DNA of 64,000 nt from Cristatella mucedo (GCA_009760855.2 WPIO01000031.1:3103001-3167000), one strand, 5' to 3'. Counted from the stretch's first letter, positions 21,651 through 35,758 are shown. Program-made: numbers and translations. Notes: generated by a model not told the origin, from the sequence alone.

Positions 21651-22320
21651 AAGATGCTTTCGCGAACGAAGTTCGGGCGAAAGTAGGCGAATCGACGAGT
21701 CAGTCCATTTGCATCACTCAGCCAAGAGTCACAGCTAAATGCAAACTCTAATTGGTCAAAGCATCGACCTGGCGAAAAGGAAAAGTCGCGGCGGGTCGAC
21801 GCGAGCTAAACCCAAAGGCAAATGCAGCTTTGCGTGACAGTATTGACGCTTCTAAGAATGCCCCGTGATTGCTTGGACCGGAATCCTCAGGGAATCATAA
21901 GCTGTTGAGAGTGCCGGCAATCGGTTCACCACGCATAATGGCGAGGGAAAACTGCTTACGACGCATGGCCACGGCAGCAGGCCGCTCGCCATTCTCAGCG
22001 CCACCTGCCGGCAGCCTCCTCAGCAGGCGCAGCGATTGGACGCGTCGAAGGCGACGCCAATTGAGTGGCACGACTCGTTTCGACTAGAGCACGTGACTAG
22101 GGAATCGTTATTCCCTAGTCGGGGCGGCACGGCACAACTAAGTTCAGTGCTTCTTAGAGGGCTGCAGGGAAACCAGTGGCGCTCCTTTCGTGTGCAGTGA
22201 ATTCTCGGCGACTGGCCGAGGTCGATGTCACCCTCTAGGATAGAATCCCTACGCATATAGTGTAGGTATTGTACTCTATATCCTGAGGATAAAATCCCGT
22301 CAGGTTTTTAAAATCCTTGC
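21651..22320. other. no gene seen; perfect 11-bp hairpin at 22095-22120
   Basis: GACTAGGGAAT (22095-22105) is complementary to 22110-22120 with a 4-base loop. Otherwise nothing recognised. Confidence 0.6.
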
Positions 22321-22540
<220 letters not shown>

Positions 22541-22649
22541 AAGCATCTCCCTGCCAAGTTCAGAATAGGTAGATGGCTTTTCGTGACAGACATGTGCAGC
22601 TTTATTCATTATTGACAACATGGGCTTGATGATGAGTGCGCTACATGGA

Positions 22650-23372
22650 CGACCACGAGATTACTACGTCTGCTTTTAAGCTTCCCGGAATCGCCGCTTC
22701 CCTGCATGACCAGCATAACGGCTCTCTTCCTCTTGGCTTCAGGTTATGTCCCTGCATCCTTCAAAAAAGCAGTTGCGAAGTGATTCATTAAGATGTCAAC
22801 ACTAGACCAGGAAAGCTTAGCAAATTTCCTCCCAGTCTTCCTGTTGGAATTCCTATCAAAGAGGTTGGAAAAATAGTGGCAGACCTTTGAAACTCTTATA
22901 TCAAAGCATCACACCAAGCAAATAAGTTTCAGTCAGGTTTCGGAGAAAACCGCTTCATAAAAACAGCACTGGCACTGCTGCGAGCGTATAATGACCTCGG
23001 GGATTTTAACTTTAGTATGTTAACTTGGATAGAGTATCTCTGCTTGTTCTGCTAAATCTCCGGGTATATTTTGATACTGTTGACCTCTAAGTCCTTCTTG
23101 AATGGTCATAATCTCATTTGGGCATCCCCAGCACCTCATTCCAACGATTGAGGTCCTATCTAGGCAACAGGTTTTAGCACTTAAACGTCAACGGTCAACG
23201 GTCTCCGAGTAACCCCGGCAAGTACGGAGTAACCTACGGATCTGTTCTCGGTCCAATTCTATTCACAATTTTTATTCTCCCTCTTGCAGATGTAATAGCC
23301 AACCACAGTCTAGGCTTTTATTTGTATGCAAATGACATCCAGATGTACTTGTTCCTTGAACAATCCTGAAAC
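22650..23372 (+). mobile_element. LINE reverse-transcriptase fragment (middle of ORF), degenerate
   Basis: This is the part of the RT upstream of the C-terminal region seen elsewhere. Readable pieces are SGYVPASFKKAVAK, LANFLPVFLLEFLSKRLEK, then YGSVLGPILFTIFILPLADVI and GFYLYANDIQMYL. The catalytic YADD box reads YAND, so a catalytic aspartate codon is lost, and several stops and frame changes intervene. It has no 3' UTR. It overlaps in content with the copy at 62170-63165. Confidence 0.85.
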
Positions 23373-25280
23373 GCGCCAATGCGAAATTGGTCAAATCATG
23401 ACAATGCCGGAAATTTTAAACGGCTTCTCATTTAGAAACATTAATAACCAGAGATGTCATAATCTACGGTTTAAACTTGTGAAAATTCATTTTAAGTGAG
23501 TGCTAGCCAAGTTGAATGATGAGAATCGAGTTTCACGCGAGTTTTGTTTGCTACATCTGATATTTATGCACCACGACGTCACCGAGGCTTAGGAATTTTA
23601 CGGCTCAGTGCGAGGGACATGTGCTCGCTTTCAAGGCACGGGAATTCGGGTAGCCACAGTGCTTTGCTTCGGTCGGCATCGTGCATGCGTGCACCGGTGC
23701 TGAACCAAAGACTAGCCAGTCGCGAACCATCGAGGCTTTTCCAGCCGTACCAGCATCGTGTCGTGCTTCTGGAGGGCACTGTGGCACTCCGTTACGCTGT
23801 GCTGCCGAACGCGGCAAAACGACTATCTCAGGAGCCACTAGAAGGCGTTTGCAACATTTCGCGTTGGCAGTGTTGGATAATTGCCTGGGACCCTTAGCTT
23901 ATCTCATTATCCTATCTCTTAGCTCGTCTCGTTGCTGGTGAACGTATTCGCGAGCAGCGTGCCTGAAACGTGGCTCTCAACATTGGCTGTATTTACCTGG
24001 ACCTGTGCTGATCACGAAACTGAGTGCTTGAAAGCTGAAGATCCTATTTGCTCTACCAAAGTTTGGGGTTCGAAAGAGAAAGTACCTGATGAAATTATGT
24101 GAACTGTGGTCCAGCGCCTAACCAAACATTGAACAAATAGCAGAGCAGTACTGGACTGAACTCGCGTGTGAATTTGAAATTAACGACGCTCATCCCAAGC
24201 AGTTCAGTTCCGTCGTCGCTGCAGTCGTCGCTGAGTGGCACGTGACGGTGGCGGCGCGCGATTTCGATGCGAGTCGGGCACGGCTAAAAGCGGCGGAGAT
24301 ATTTTAGCGTGCGAAGCCAAGTCTGACGTAGTCGGCAATCTTCCGACAGTATTGCAAAGGTCTATCGCGATGCTGGGACTTGCTAGCCAGACTTGCAGCA
24401 GGAAGGAGCGAGAAAGGAGCGAGAAAGGAGCCTCGAGAAAATCGTCCAAGTCGAAAGGGCAGCCGCTTCAGCTTCAGGCGAGCAGCGAGCCGCTGTCAAT
24501 GCTCCGCCTAGTGAAATGGGAAACCCAATCTGCGGTTTGCAAAGCCGCTAGATTGAGCGAATGCAAAGATCGAATGCGAGAGCTTGGACGTGGCTAACTC
24601 AAGTGCCCGCGAAGCGTCTTCGCGCGAGCCTCAGCCTTAGCTTCGAAGATGAATATCTGCAGCCAGTCGTCCTGCCAGTGCGGTCACTGCCGCCGCGGGC
24701 CAGTGACTGCTTTAGCTTGCTATTGCTTGAGATCGCTACCGTGCAAACTGCCGATGCGATTAGTCGCTGGTCCGCTGCATGTCAAGCTGCTTGGCTTGAC
24801 ATGCAGCGATCGTTCTGCCGACAATGCGAATGCTGCACGACATTATGAGTGACGAAAAAATGGTTGGCAACGCTCATTGGTCACCCGATGAGGAGAGGGT
24901 TGATTTGGCAATAATTTCCAACGTGTCGCGAGTGCTGCGTGTCCTCTGGCCACGAATTAAGACGACAGAGACGACTGCATGTCTGTCTCTTGTGGTTTCT
25001 GCGGGCCGATGAGGTCTCGTGTTTTTGTCTACTCTGGCAAGCTTCTGCTTTTCACGGCGTCACGAGTCGTCTAGTTTCTTCTGAGGGGTGTTGCTAATAC
25101 AAGAGCTTGGTTGACTCAATGCGATGATCTCAGAGATCCTGCATTTCAACCAACTTCATGCAATCGCAACCACGCTATGGTTGCTGAATTGGATTTTCAC
25201 AAGCTACCGTTATTTCATTCTGCACTGCATTTCGAAAGTCTGCCAGTGGACGTATGCTCAGGTAGGCACCTATAACTATA
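23373..25280. other. no recognised gene; 15-bp hairpin at 24773-24808
   Basis: Open frames of 66-120 codons at 23544-23941 and 24204-24848 show no motif I recognise. CGCTGCATGTCAAGC (24773-24787) is exactly complementary to 24794-24808 with a 6-base loop. A 12-bp GGAGCGAGAAA-type repeat lies at 24404-24430. Confidence 0.5.
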
Positions 25281-25483
25281 GTAATAATAATAAATTTGTT
25301 ATAGCGCCCTCAGAGAACCTAATCTCCTGCTAGGCACTTTCCATTTGCTGTACAGGAAGCATGATTGAATGGTTGGTGGTAGCATGCTCAATGACAACAA
25401 GCATAACATGGTTAGAAGTGACATGCACCGGGTCAGCATGCAAATATGGTTAGTGGCTCTATGCACAGTGTCGGAACGCATAA
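25281..25483 (-). mobile_element. LINE 3'-end fragment
   Basis: Reverse-complement LINE 3' UTR with hairpin (left arm TAGCGCCC, right arm AGGCACTTT) and ATT tail at 25281-25293. It abuts a plus-strand LINE copy at about 25484 head-on. Confidence 0.85.
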
Positions 25484-26035
25484 CTAGACGGCCACATGAG
25501 CTCCACAGTCAACTCTGCCTACTTTCAGCTACGAGACTTTGCTAAAATTCGAGCTGCCTCTGGCAAGTATACTTTATCCAAATTGGACTATGTGTTTGTG
25601 GCATCTCCTCTCGACTCCAATAACTCACTACTTGCTGGTTTGTCGGCCCGTGCAATCAGGCTCTTACAGTAGGTGCAAAACTCTGTAGCTAGGCTTGTCT
25701 GTTGTGAGCATCGCAGTTTCCCCCATTGCACCACTTGTCGCCGACCTGCACTGGCTCTCGATCAAGGAGCTCATCGACTTCACGGTTATGTCACTCACTT
25801 TTAGGTCTTTTCATTCTTTGGTTCGAGCCTACCTATCAGATCTACTCCCCACCAGGCTAAGTATCCTACCACCCGCTTTTCAGGATCTAAATGTTTACCT
25901 ATGCCTCGTACAAACCTCAAATCCATTGGAGGCCATGCCTTTAGTTCGTATGCTTCCATCGCCTAGAACTCACTGACGAATGACGTCATGATATCCCCTG
26001 ACTTGAGCACATTTGAAAAAGAAAGCTAAAAACCA
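25484..26035 (+). mobile_element. LINE (CR1/L2-like), ORF C-terminal fragment
   Basis: Starts at CTAGACGGCCACATGAGCTC, equivalent to a position about 300 bp upstream of the ORF end in better copies, and includes SFRSFHSLVRAYLSDLLP. It has several stops and ends near 26035 without the 3' hairpin. Together with 25281-25483 it forms an inverted pair of the same family. Confidence 0.82.
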
Positions 26036-26539
26036 ACCAGTTTCTGAAACATTTATTTTTATCGTCCTATAAATTGTTATTGTCATGCTTTTTCGTGATT
26101 AAATTGCTTAGTTTATCAATAATAAATTGACTTCCTAGCACATAGCTAGTGCTTCCTTCCTAGCACATAGCGAGTGCATAAACAAATATTTCTATTGGGG
26201 CTGATTACTAATTTTGTAGTATAACTACTATTATTATTACGATTAGTTAGGCGATCTCATGATAGATCGTATTAAATTATCTTATGCGACCACTTGGCCG
26301 GTCACGCAAACATGCACGGACATAAGAATACCCCAGTCGCCAGAACGGGTGGGGGCGGAATGGATAGGTAGATGACAGAGTCAACTACAGCGTACATGAT
26401 ATAGACCAGTCGCGTCTGCGCGTCAGTAAGGCACAATTCTACGGGCTAGAAAGCCATGAAACGATGCTTTCTAAACATGGATGGGCATCGGTGCTTCCGT
26501 GAAATTTAAATAAGAATTTAATATTTAAAGTAATGAAAT
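26036..26539. other. no gene seen; 22-bp direct repeat at 26131 and 26156
   Basis: CTTCCTAGCACATAGCTAGT is repeated with a 25-bp period and one base difference. Rest AT-rich, unrecognised. Confidence 0.55.
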
Positions 26540-26928
26540 TAATAATGATAATATGCTTCATAAAGCACCCTGAGAGAACTTAATCTTTTCAAGGTGCTTT
26601 ACATTTGCTGCAAATAAAACACGATCGAATGGCGAATGATATCATGCTTGATAAACAACATGAATAACAGGGTTAGGGGTGCATGCACATGGTCAGCATG
26701 CAAGTATGATTAGTGGCAGCATGCAACAGTGTCAGCACGCATAAGCACACAAAGGACAAATCACGGGGACCCACTAAATGCTGTCCTAAATAGGTGCGTA
26801 TTTAAATTCCTTTTAAATGTAGTCAAGTCAGGGGATGTTGTGACGCGAGTCGGGAGTGAGTTCCAGGCTTTGGGAGCATACGAACTAAATGCCCGGTCTC
26901 CAAAGGTTTTGAGGTTTGTACGAGGTAT
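26540..26928 (-). mobile_element. LINE 3'-end copy with hairpin changed on both arms
   Basis: Reverse-complement copy running from ACCTCGTACAAACCTC (ORF end) to the ATT tail at about 26540-26552. The hairpin arms read AAAGCACC (26562-26569) and GGTGCTTT (26593-26600) instead of AAAGCGCC and GGCGCTTT, so the stem still pairs. On the minus strand a SINE lies immediately upstream. Confidence 0.88.
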
Positions 26929-27050
26929 AATTCATTTGTATAGCGCCCCAAGAGAACTTAATCTCTATTCAGGCGCTTCACATATGCCTCAGGGCTCGAG
27001 CCCACGACCTCAGCCAGACAAGGTCATATCAAAACGAGGAAGCAATAAAT
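26929..27050 (-). mobile_element. tRNA-derived SINE with LINE-type tail
   Basis: Read on the minus strand it has a B-box-like GTGGGCTCGAGCCC, then GGCATATGTGAAGCGCC, GAATAGAGATTAAGTTCTC and GGGGCGCTATACAAATG. The second half is the LINE 3' hairpin (GCGCC...GGCGC). The A box is not clear in this copy. It closely matches the SINE at 56872 and directly adjoins the LINE at 26540-26928. Confidence 0.75.
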
Positions 27051-27632
27051 GCAGCTAATCGTTGACCTCGGTGGGCTGCCTACTTACTACGCGCGACAGC
27101 CAGCAAAATGGACCTGTTTCTAGTGTTTTCGGAAATAATTGTGGTTTTTTCGAATGGTATATTTCAAGATAGCGCCACTAGAACACGGCTAAGTAAGAAT
27201 ATTTGCATGTGCTAAATATTCCCTCTCGAAATATGTATCTACGCGTATAGTCCGAGCATTTCTTCGGAAATGGTCGAGGTTTGAGTGCACCAGTTTTAGG
27301 CATGTGCTGATGTAGGCCAAACCCCGTTCTAGACCATGCAAGAAATCAATTGAGCTGTTGGAGCGAGAAACCAGAAGACTGTAAGCTTCCCCGAAGCTCT
27401 CGATTTTTTCACCGAATGCTGGCTCGTGCATTGCGATTGTACTTACACTCGCTAGAGTAAGTCAAGCTTGATTTTTACAGCACTAAGTCTGCATGAACCT
27501 GACAGTGCGGCGTTAAGTCACGCATAAATTTGGAACAGCTGAAACCTGTCGACCGCTTTGTGGCCGAGACGGGGCACAGCACCCTAGCGCAGCAGTTGAC
27601 TGAAGCGCCTTACCTGGCTTTACCTTACTTGG
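27051..27632. other. no gene seen
   Basis: No motif recognised on either strand; the 80-codon minus frame at 27189-27431 is unremarkable. Confidence 0.5.
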
Positions 27633-27743
27633 CGTGGCTTTATCTAACCGCGTCTTTATGTAGCCGTGGCTTTATCTAACCGCGTCTTTATGTAGCCGTG
27701 GCTTTATCTAACCGCGTCTTTATGTAGCCGTGGCTTTATCTAA
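27633..27743. repeat. 32-bp minisatellite, 3.5 identical units
   Basis: Units start at 27633, 27665, 27697 and 27729 (partial) and contain GGCTTTATCTAACCGCGTC and TTTATGTAGC. The full units are identical, so the expansion is recent. Confidence 0.95.
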
Positions 27744-29395
27744 CCCGTCAGAGAAGCGTGAGCTTTCGGAAGCACGGGAGCTGAAGGCGCGTTCGCTGCG
27801 CGGCGCGTGCAAAGGATTGAGCGCACGCTCGGGGCTGGAGAGTTACAAAAGCGGTGACGGCCGAGCAAGGCGAAGGATGTTGCAGATCATCGCCGCCGTC
27901 GGCTCCACACCTTGGTCAGCTGTGACCAATATAGGGTGACTCGACATGTAGAGACCGGCAGTGTAGCGAGCCGCGCTGCATTCGCCATGCACTCGTCGGC
28001 GCGATAAAGGCCGGCTTGCTCAGTTCGTCGGACTTGGGCGCCTTTGAAGTCGGAAGATTAGTCGAGAGCAAAGGTCAGAGAAAGCCAGCAACGAGATTGC
28101 CCTCATATCAGCACTCTACACGAGGTCTGAAATATGCACACTTGCTGGCACGATCGCCAGCAGGTGCCATCCATGTGATCGAGCCGAGAGGCTATCAAAA
28201 CGATGAGAACTCTTTCTTTAGCGTCATAACTACCCTTGTTGTAATAATTGCCATCGCTGCTGCTCTGAGGCATGGTTTACCTTAAGTGCTTCTACTTTTT
28301 AGAAAACCATTCGGGACCGTAGCGACCGACCAGACAAGCTAGCGTATGACAAGTAGGTTGGCATGAGGTTAACACTAGGTGAAGGTCGTGAGAGCGATAT
28401 GCTGGCCTCCAAAGTCGGAGCCGGATTCAAAGGATTTTTAAAAACGTTCGAAACAAAAACAATAACAAGGTATAGTGAAGGTATCGCGATAATGCAGCTA
28501 TGGATCGCCGCTTGAAAATAATGTAAAAAAAAATATGACATATTTGGAATTCGAAACATTTGCCACTGTATGCCTCTTAATATCACCGCGGCACGCTCAA
28601 CCCTGGAGTTTACTGGAATCAAAGCGATGCCGCGGTTTACATCAGGCTGAGAAGTGCGAGTAATTGCCCGTTAGCATCTACGGTCACTAACTGATAGGCA
28701 GCGGAGTCTGTGAGAGGAATGCGAGGAGCCGGAAACCGACGGGTCACATTCAAAGCGAGCCAAAAAGCGTAAGTGTAGGTGCCTGTCGTAGGAAAAGCCG
28801 ACTGAGCGACTGTCGGATGAGGGGTCCGCGGTGGTGAAATGCCCACCACGCCCCCTTATTTTTCTTGCCTTCTTCTTTCCAGTTGCCGATTTATTTCCAT
28901 CTGAATCGATCTCCGTTAGAATTTACTCTCGACCGCCGTAGCTTCTCGCCAGTTTGATTTACTGTCAGCGACCTTGCAGCCAAATCTTACGAATCTAGCT
29001 ACGTCGTTCAGCTCAACTTGTCAATGAGCCTTGAGCGCTTGAGTGTTACGTCACGTGAGCATGAGTATTTCATCACGTGAGCAATCCTCAGCCTATGCGT
29101 GCATTTCAGTTGAGGCAATTTTCAGATGGAAAGTTCACCGGTACCTGGGGACATATTTTTAAACAATCGCTAAGTTTGCAGGTCTTTGCACCTCAAATGG
29201 AGAATGGTTGGGACATGGTGTAGAGGAGGACTATTGAGTGGCTTAGGTCGAATCTAGTATCCCTTTTACTGACAACGTGATACCAATACCCATCGTATGT
29301 GACCTTTATAGGGTCATTTTGAGTAGTACATGAAGATTTTTAAATACCCCTATTGGATTAGCAGAGATATATGCTATATATATATATATATATAT

Positions 29396-29435
<40 letters not shown>

Positions 29436-32400
29436 TATATAACAAATCGCATTTATCTATCTTAAGTCAGTACGGTAATACTGCGACTCGCAGTGATCGC
29501 TCTTCCGTCGTTGAATGAGGATAGTGGTCTGGCGTTTAATCTTTTCGTTAGATATTCAAGCGGTCAGAGGATCGGAAATTCGATCGAGCATGCCATCATA
29601 CTGACACGGCGAAATTCCTTGACTAAATTACGTTTTATAAGTAGAATACCTAGGACTCACAATAGCTGACTGACTTGGCAATTGCTGTATGCTATCGTCT
29701 CCTGTTTCTTTGAATAGGATCTGAGTTCATATCTGTGGCCTTCTCTGCGTCTTATGTCACTCGATTGAAACGAAAGGTAAGTATCTATTTACTTCCTATT
29801 AAATGCCGACACTGCCCTGTGTGTGTCTGTTCGTGATGGCGGCGGTACCGAAGCAGAATCAGAGTCATTGCAGATTCCATCTGATTCGTGTCAGAAGGCC
29901 ATAGGTTGTTCACCTGCTTCTCTGCTCTCCCTCTCTGATTCGACGCTTCGATGCTGCAATGGGTTCGCTTAAGGTAAGCTCGCACTGTGACACGGGAATG
30001 CCATGCGACCAAGAAAAGCCGCGTGGCTCTGCTCGACTGCTGCCGGCAGAGAGCAAAGGGCAGTCCAAGATAAGCAGCCTACGATCGTGTCCGACAGCTC
30101 GCAGTGGAGAGTGACATGGCGATGCAGCAACGGCGGTGCGCAGACAGCGATTGAGACGTCTCGGTTTTATCCTCATAAAAACTCAGCTCAGAATGACTTG
30201 AGAATTCGGTGCAGCCAACATGACGAGAAGGGCTTTGGTCAAAAATCAGGACGCCGACCCAACCCACATCAGCTCGCCAGAAGATGTCCAATGACCAAAA
30301 GCTAAAACGGCACTATCAAAAGTGCTGGGGTGCTAAGATGTTAGACTGTGTAAGAGGATACTCGTAGGCTACGAGGCTAACCCTCGCGTCCGAGGACTAT
30401 ACAAGAGTTTTGACGGCGGACAGTTCTCTGTCCAGCAATTATGAACTTAGAGCTGGTCCACTGATTTTGATCTGGAGATTCATATGAAAAGCCACGACAA
30501 GAAGGCTTATAAGCTGCGAGATGTATAATTACACATCATATATTAAATAACTAAATGTAACTAACTAATTTAACTCAATTTATATGACTTCCTAATTGGT
30601 AAGTACACTAGGAGAGTAACCTGATTGAAACATGCACTCTTTTTGACAGCTACGGCCTGTCAGTTTGGTGAGTCATCGCACTCGGTATTAGCTGTAAAGA
30701 TGTAATGAGCTTATAACGAGTATTCCTGAAGACATCTGCCCAATCAGCTTTAACGTAAAGGAAACTCTTTTTGCTTTCTTTTTGATAGCGTTGCCTGCGA
30801 AATTACGGAAGCACAGTCGTTACCGTCTGGTTTTTTAGAACTTCAGGGCTCAGCTCGTAGCAGGTGCTATGCCACTACTCGAGCTACCGGCAGTGATGGT
30901 TTCACGGTTGGTTTCCCAGATGCAAAACATTTGCAAAAAGTACACCCACTCATTGATCTCTACAACTTATGCGTTTTTTTGGAATAATAAAAATCTTTTG
31001 TAGAATCAGCCGTACGTAAATCTTTTGTAGAATCAGCCGGCCGAAGGGCATTAGCGGCTATCGTCCCCGCTTGCAGGGTGCAACACATAATTTCCTGGTG
31101 CAATACAAGAATCCACGACCTAAGTCGCAAAGCGAGATTATCTTATTGGTTGGCTAGCTGGCTGGATCGCTTATTGGTGACTTGCTTCTAACCGGTGTCA
31201 TACAAACTGCGCCTTCCAGGCCTACATTCAGTTATTATTTATTGAACGACTATACCGCGTACATAAACAGGCACTGCAGATCTGATATAGCCCGTCGGCT
31301 GTATTAATATTAATTTAAAAACGGATCCGATGTAGCTATTTTAAATAGATAGATAATAATTATGAATGAGTTCGCCAAAGTAGGTCATCTACACTTTCCG
31401 GTGGAAGGAATTCTGAGCACAATTTGGAAAGCTGTTGGGGACTGCTGGATTTCTACTAAGTGAAACGAAAAACTGTGGTCTTTTCTCGACTCTCAATCGC
31501 TCCAAAAGGCTTGTGCCCTGATCTTTCTTCCGCCAGACTTAATATTCCCCACCACTTTGAGAAAGTGAGGGTATGGGTAGTCAAATCCTCTGAGTTGTCT
31601 CTTGAAATGGTGCAGTGGTTAAAATGCTTTCTTTCAGTGCCTGCGGCACAGTTTACGTTTTTAACACCGAGGTGACCTTGTATCCTTTCTTTGCTGAAGA
31701 GAAGCACAGTGACCGAGTCACCGAGACAGTTCCGCTAGAGCTATACAAGCCCGGCTGCTAGCTTAGCCATAATCAAAATGTTGTACTGCTACTGCTGCGA
31801 TGCTCGTGGAGAGAAATCCGGGTCTCTCGAGAGATGGCTGTTCTTGCAGTAGCAATAGCAGAGGCATTCAAGCGCTTCTTGACTCTGCCAGCTCACCTGA
31901 GTTTCGGCTTTCTAGTTTTGCTAGTTAATGGTAGTTTCCTTCGCGAACTGCCTTGTTCCATGCTTGACCTACAAGGCTCGTCAGGGAACGCCACTGAAAT
32001 CACACTGGCGACTCTGAGCTAATGGCTCTGCAGACGACGCTGAGGAGCCCTGTCGCTAATTGCGCCGGCTCGCGCCAATCACTAATGCGTGCGCTTGGTC
32101 GCGACATGGCTCCCTTCGAGATTCGACCCCGTTCTTTTTAATTAGAATCAAGATAGAAAAGAATGTTGTAGTGGCCCGATGCATGCGAGAGTATAGAGCT
32201 GAAGGATCATTCCTGCAGCACATTACCGACTCCTGATGCAGCAATGAAATCTAGCTGCAGTTCAATATTCGCGGCTCTCGATAAGTAATTCTTCTCGAGG
32301 TGGGGTGCAGTGTGTGTGTTGCATGAACAGTGAAGCATAGTAGGCTGAGATGGCAAGGATCATAGTTCCGGGCCCAGCTGATTAACTGAGAGTAAACGAA

Positions 32401-32984
32401 AGCTTACGATGACCGTCCAGACACGCGCTACTTGCAACCCACGCCAGAGGCCTCGAGCTGCTTTATTCAGCAGGCAGCAGAGCTGGCAGGCCCATAGCTG
32501 TTGTCTTGGTTCAAACCAAATAGCGCTCCTCACTGGACGATCGAATTTGCTGAGTGCTCGTCGTCAAGATCCAATCTGCTGCTTAGCTTAAGAGTCATTG
32601 CACTGATGACAGCTTGGTCAATGGTGGGCAGGGTCGGCTGGAAACTGGCCGCACCGGATAGAGTGGTGCATAAGAACTATAGTGCCGGGTCAGAGGTCAG
32701 CATCAAGCGTCGGAAGCGATTAGGCTTGTAAGCTCTTCTTCAACAGCCAGATCGATCGGCTTCAAAGCGCGGGTCGGATATAATGGAGCGTCCATCAGAC
32801 GTCGAGCAGGCATTACATTGAAGACGGGAGGCGTTCGCTCGCTCTTCTCAGATGCGTTTCAGAGTCTCCAATAAATTCACCCTCAGGTGCCGCACTCGAC
32901 CAGTTCACACAGTCTGGCGCCAACAAGGAGTTTGGCTAGTGTGCGGCTACCACCTGCAACCATTGGAAGCCCAAGCAAATCTTC
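27744..32984. other. 5.2 kb without a recognised gene
   Basis: Contains an (AT)n tract at 29374-29443 with ATATAACAAAT on both parts, and a 22-bp direct repeat (AAATCTTTTGTAGAATCAGC...) at 30991 and 31018. Open frames such as 28637-28849 (minus, 70 codons) and 28299-28622 (minus, 107 codons) have normal-looking composition but no motif I can name. No LINE or SINE copy was recognised here, which is unusual for this window. Confidence 0.5.
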
Positions 32985-33002
32985 GTGTGTTTGATAATGT
33001 TC

Positions 33003-33159
<157 letters not shown>

Positions 33160-33595
33160 ACAGCTCTCCGAACGACCTGTCGTCAGGGTAGCGCGACCTA
33201 GCAACAAGTCTGCTGGCTCCAACACCAAAACCTTTATTCCACGGAACGCCAGCCAAGCCCAGTCTACACACACTAGACGGCTGCCGGCGTCGAGGAATCC
33301 CTCCTTCCCCCCCCCCCCCGTTGTACTCCTCCGGCAACCTTTATATTCCAAGCCTGCGTTGTTTTTCCCACTGTCGGGTCATTGTTCGTTCCGAACCCGC
33401 CCGACAGCTGGCGGCAGTTTGTGGTAGATTGATGTACCCACAGATGCTGCCAATGCATGGATTTGGGCAGGACATCCGAGTCATCGTCTGCCCATCCACC
33501 GGTCGTGAGCTTTCGGCTGCGTAGGCAGTCTGAGAGCTATCGCGAGGTATCCACCCAGTGCTCGCAGGCTGCAAGCGTGCATGTTCTTCCACAGT
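33160..33595. other. no gene seen; poly-C run at about 33307-33320
   Basis: Between two GT microsatellites. No motif recognised. Confidence 0.5.
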
Positions 33596-33778
33596 GTGTT
33601 TGCGTGTGTCTGTGCCTGGGTGTGTGTCTGTGTGTGTGTGTGTGTCTGTGTGTGTGTGTCTGTGTGAGTGTGTGTCTGTGTATGTGTGTGTCTGTGTGTG
33701 TGTGTCTGTGTCTGTGTGTGTGTGTGTGTCTGTGTGTGTGTGTCTGTGTGTGTGTGTGTGTCTGTTGTATGAGTGTGC

Positions 33779-33839
<61 letters not shown>

Positions 33840-33845
33840 TGTGTA
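33596..33845. repeat. (GT)n microsatellite with GTCT interruptions, 250 bp
   Basis: GTGT/GTCT array ending in about 50 bp of uninterrupted GT. Confidence 0.96.
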
Positions 33846-35174
<1,329 letters not shown>

Positions 35175-35269
35175 GAAAAAGAGAGAGAAAGAGAGAGCAC
35201 GCTCGGAGAGAGAGAACGGGGAGAGAGAACCGCTGTCTGCCTCAGAGCGCAACAAGAATAGATACAGGG

Positions 35270-35435
35270 GAATTAAAACAAAACTAGCTAATTTAACAGC
35301 CACATTTGTGTAGCGGCCAAAGAGCCTACCGCTTGCAGCTAGCAATAAAAGATTACCCACAGCAGGATTCGAACCCACGACCTCGATCGTGATGAATGAG
35401 TATCTTACCTTCTGGGCTATTGCGGCCCTTAATAA
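35270..35435 (-). mobile_element. tRNA-derived SINE
   Basis: On the minus strand: ATAGCCCAGAAGGTAAGATA (A-box region), GAGGTCGTGGGTTCGAATCC (good B box), then GCAAGCGG and GGCCGCTACACAAATG. The last part keeps the spacing and CTCTTTGG...CGCTACACAAATG pattern of the tail of the SINE at 26929, with a different but still pairing stem (AGCGG...CCGCT). Related to the other two SINEs, more diverged. Not a functional tRNA gene: there is no complete cloverleaf with a matching acceptor stem. Confidence 0.75.
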
Positions 35436-35758
35436 TTAGAGAGAAAGGCATGCCGAGTGTTTGAATGGCAGACGGGATAAAGACTAAAGGAATAGGAATT
35501 GACTGAGTAGCTCAAATAAGTCCGGCGTCCCGCCTTGACTGTTCTAGTTAAGATATAGGGTGCTCGGCCGCAGCACTGCTTGATGGTACTCCCTCGATAA
35601 GGAAAGGCAGTCCTATATAAATTACTGGTCGTGCTCCGCCGCCTCGGAGATGAAAATAAATAAGAATGCTTCGAAAAGGGCAACTTGGTGGATCCCATCT
35701 TGAAATGAAAGCCCTGACTGGTAATGTGGGCGTGGGTCGTCTAACTTATTAACTTAAA

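Noticed and set aside
25281..26035. 5' inversion (twin priming) of a single LINE
   Set aside because: The inverted part is the 3' end with its own tail, not an upstream segment, so two separate insertions explain it better.
35330..35435. A tRNA gene on the minus strand
   Set aside because: A and B boxes are present but there is no full cloverleaf or matching acceptor stem, and related copies with LINE tails show it is a SINE.
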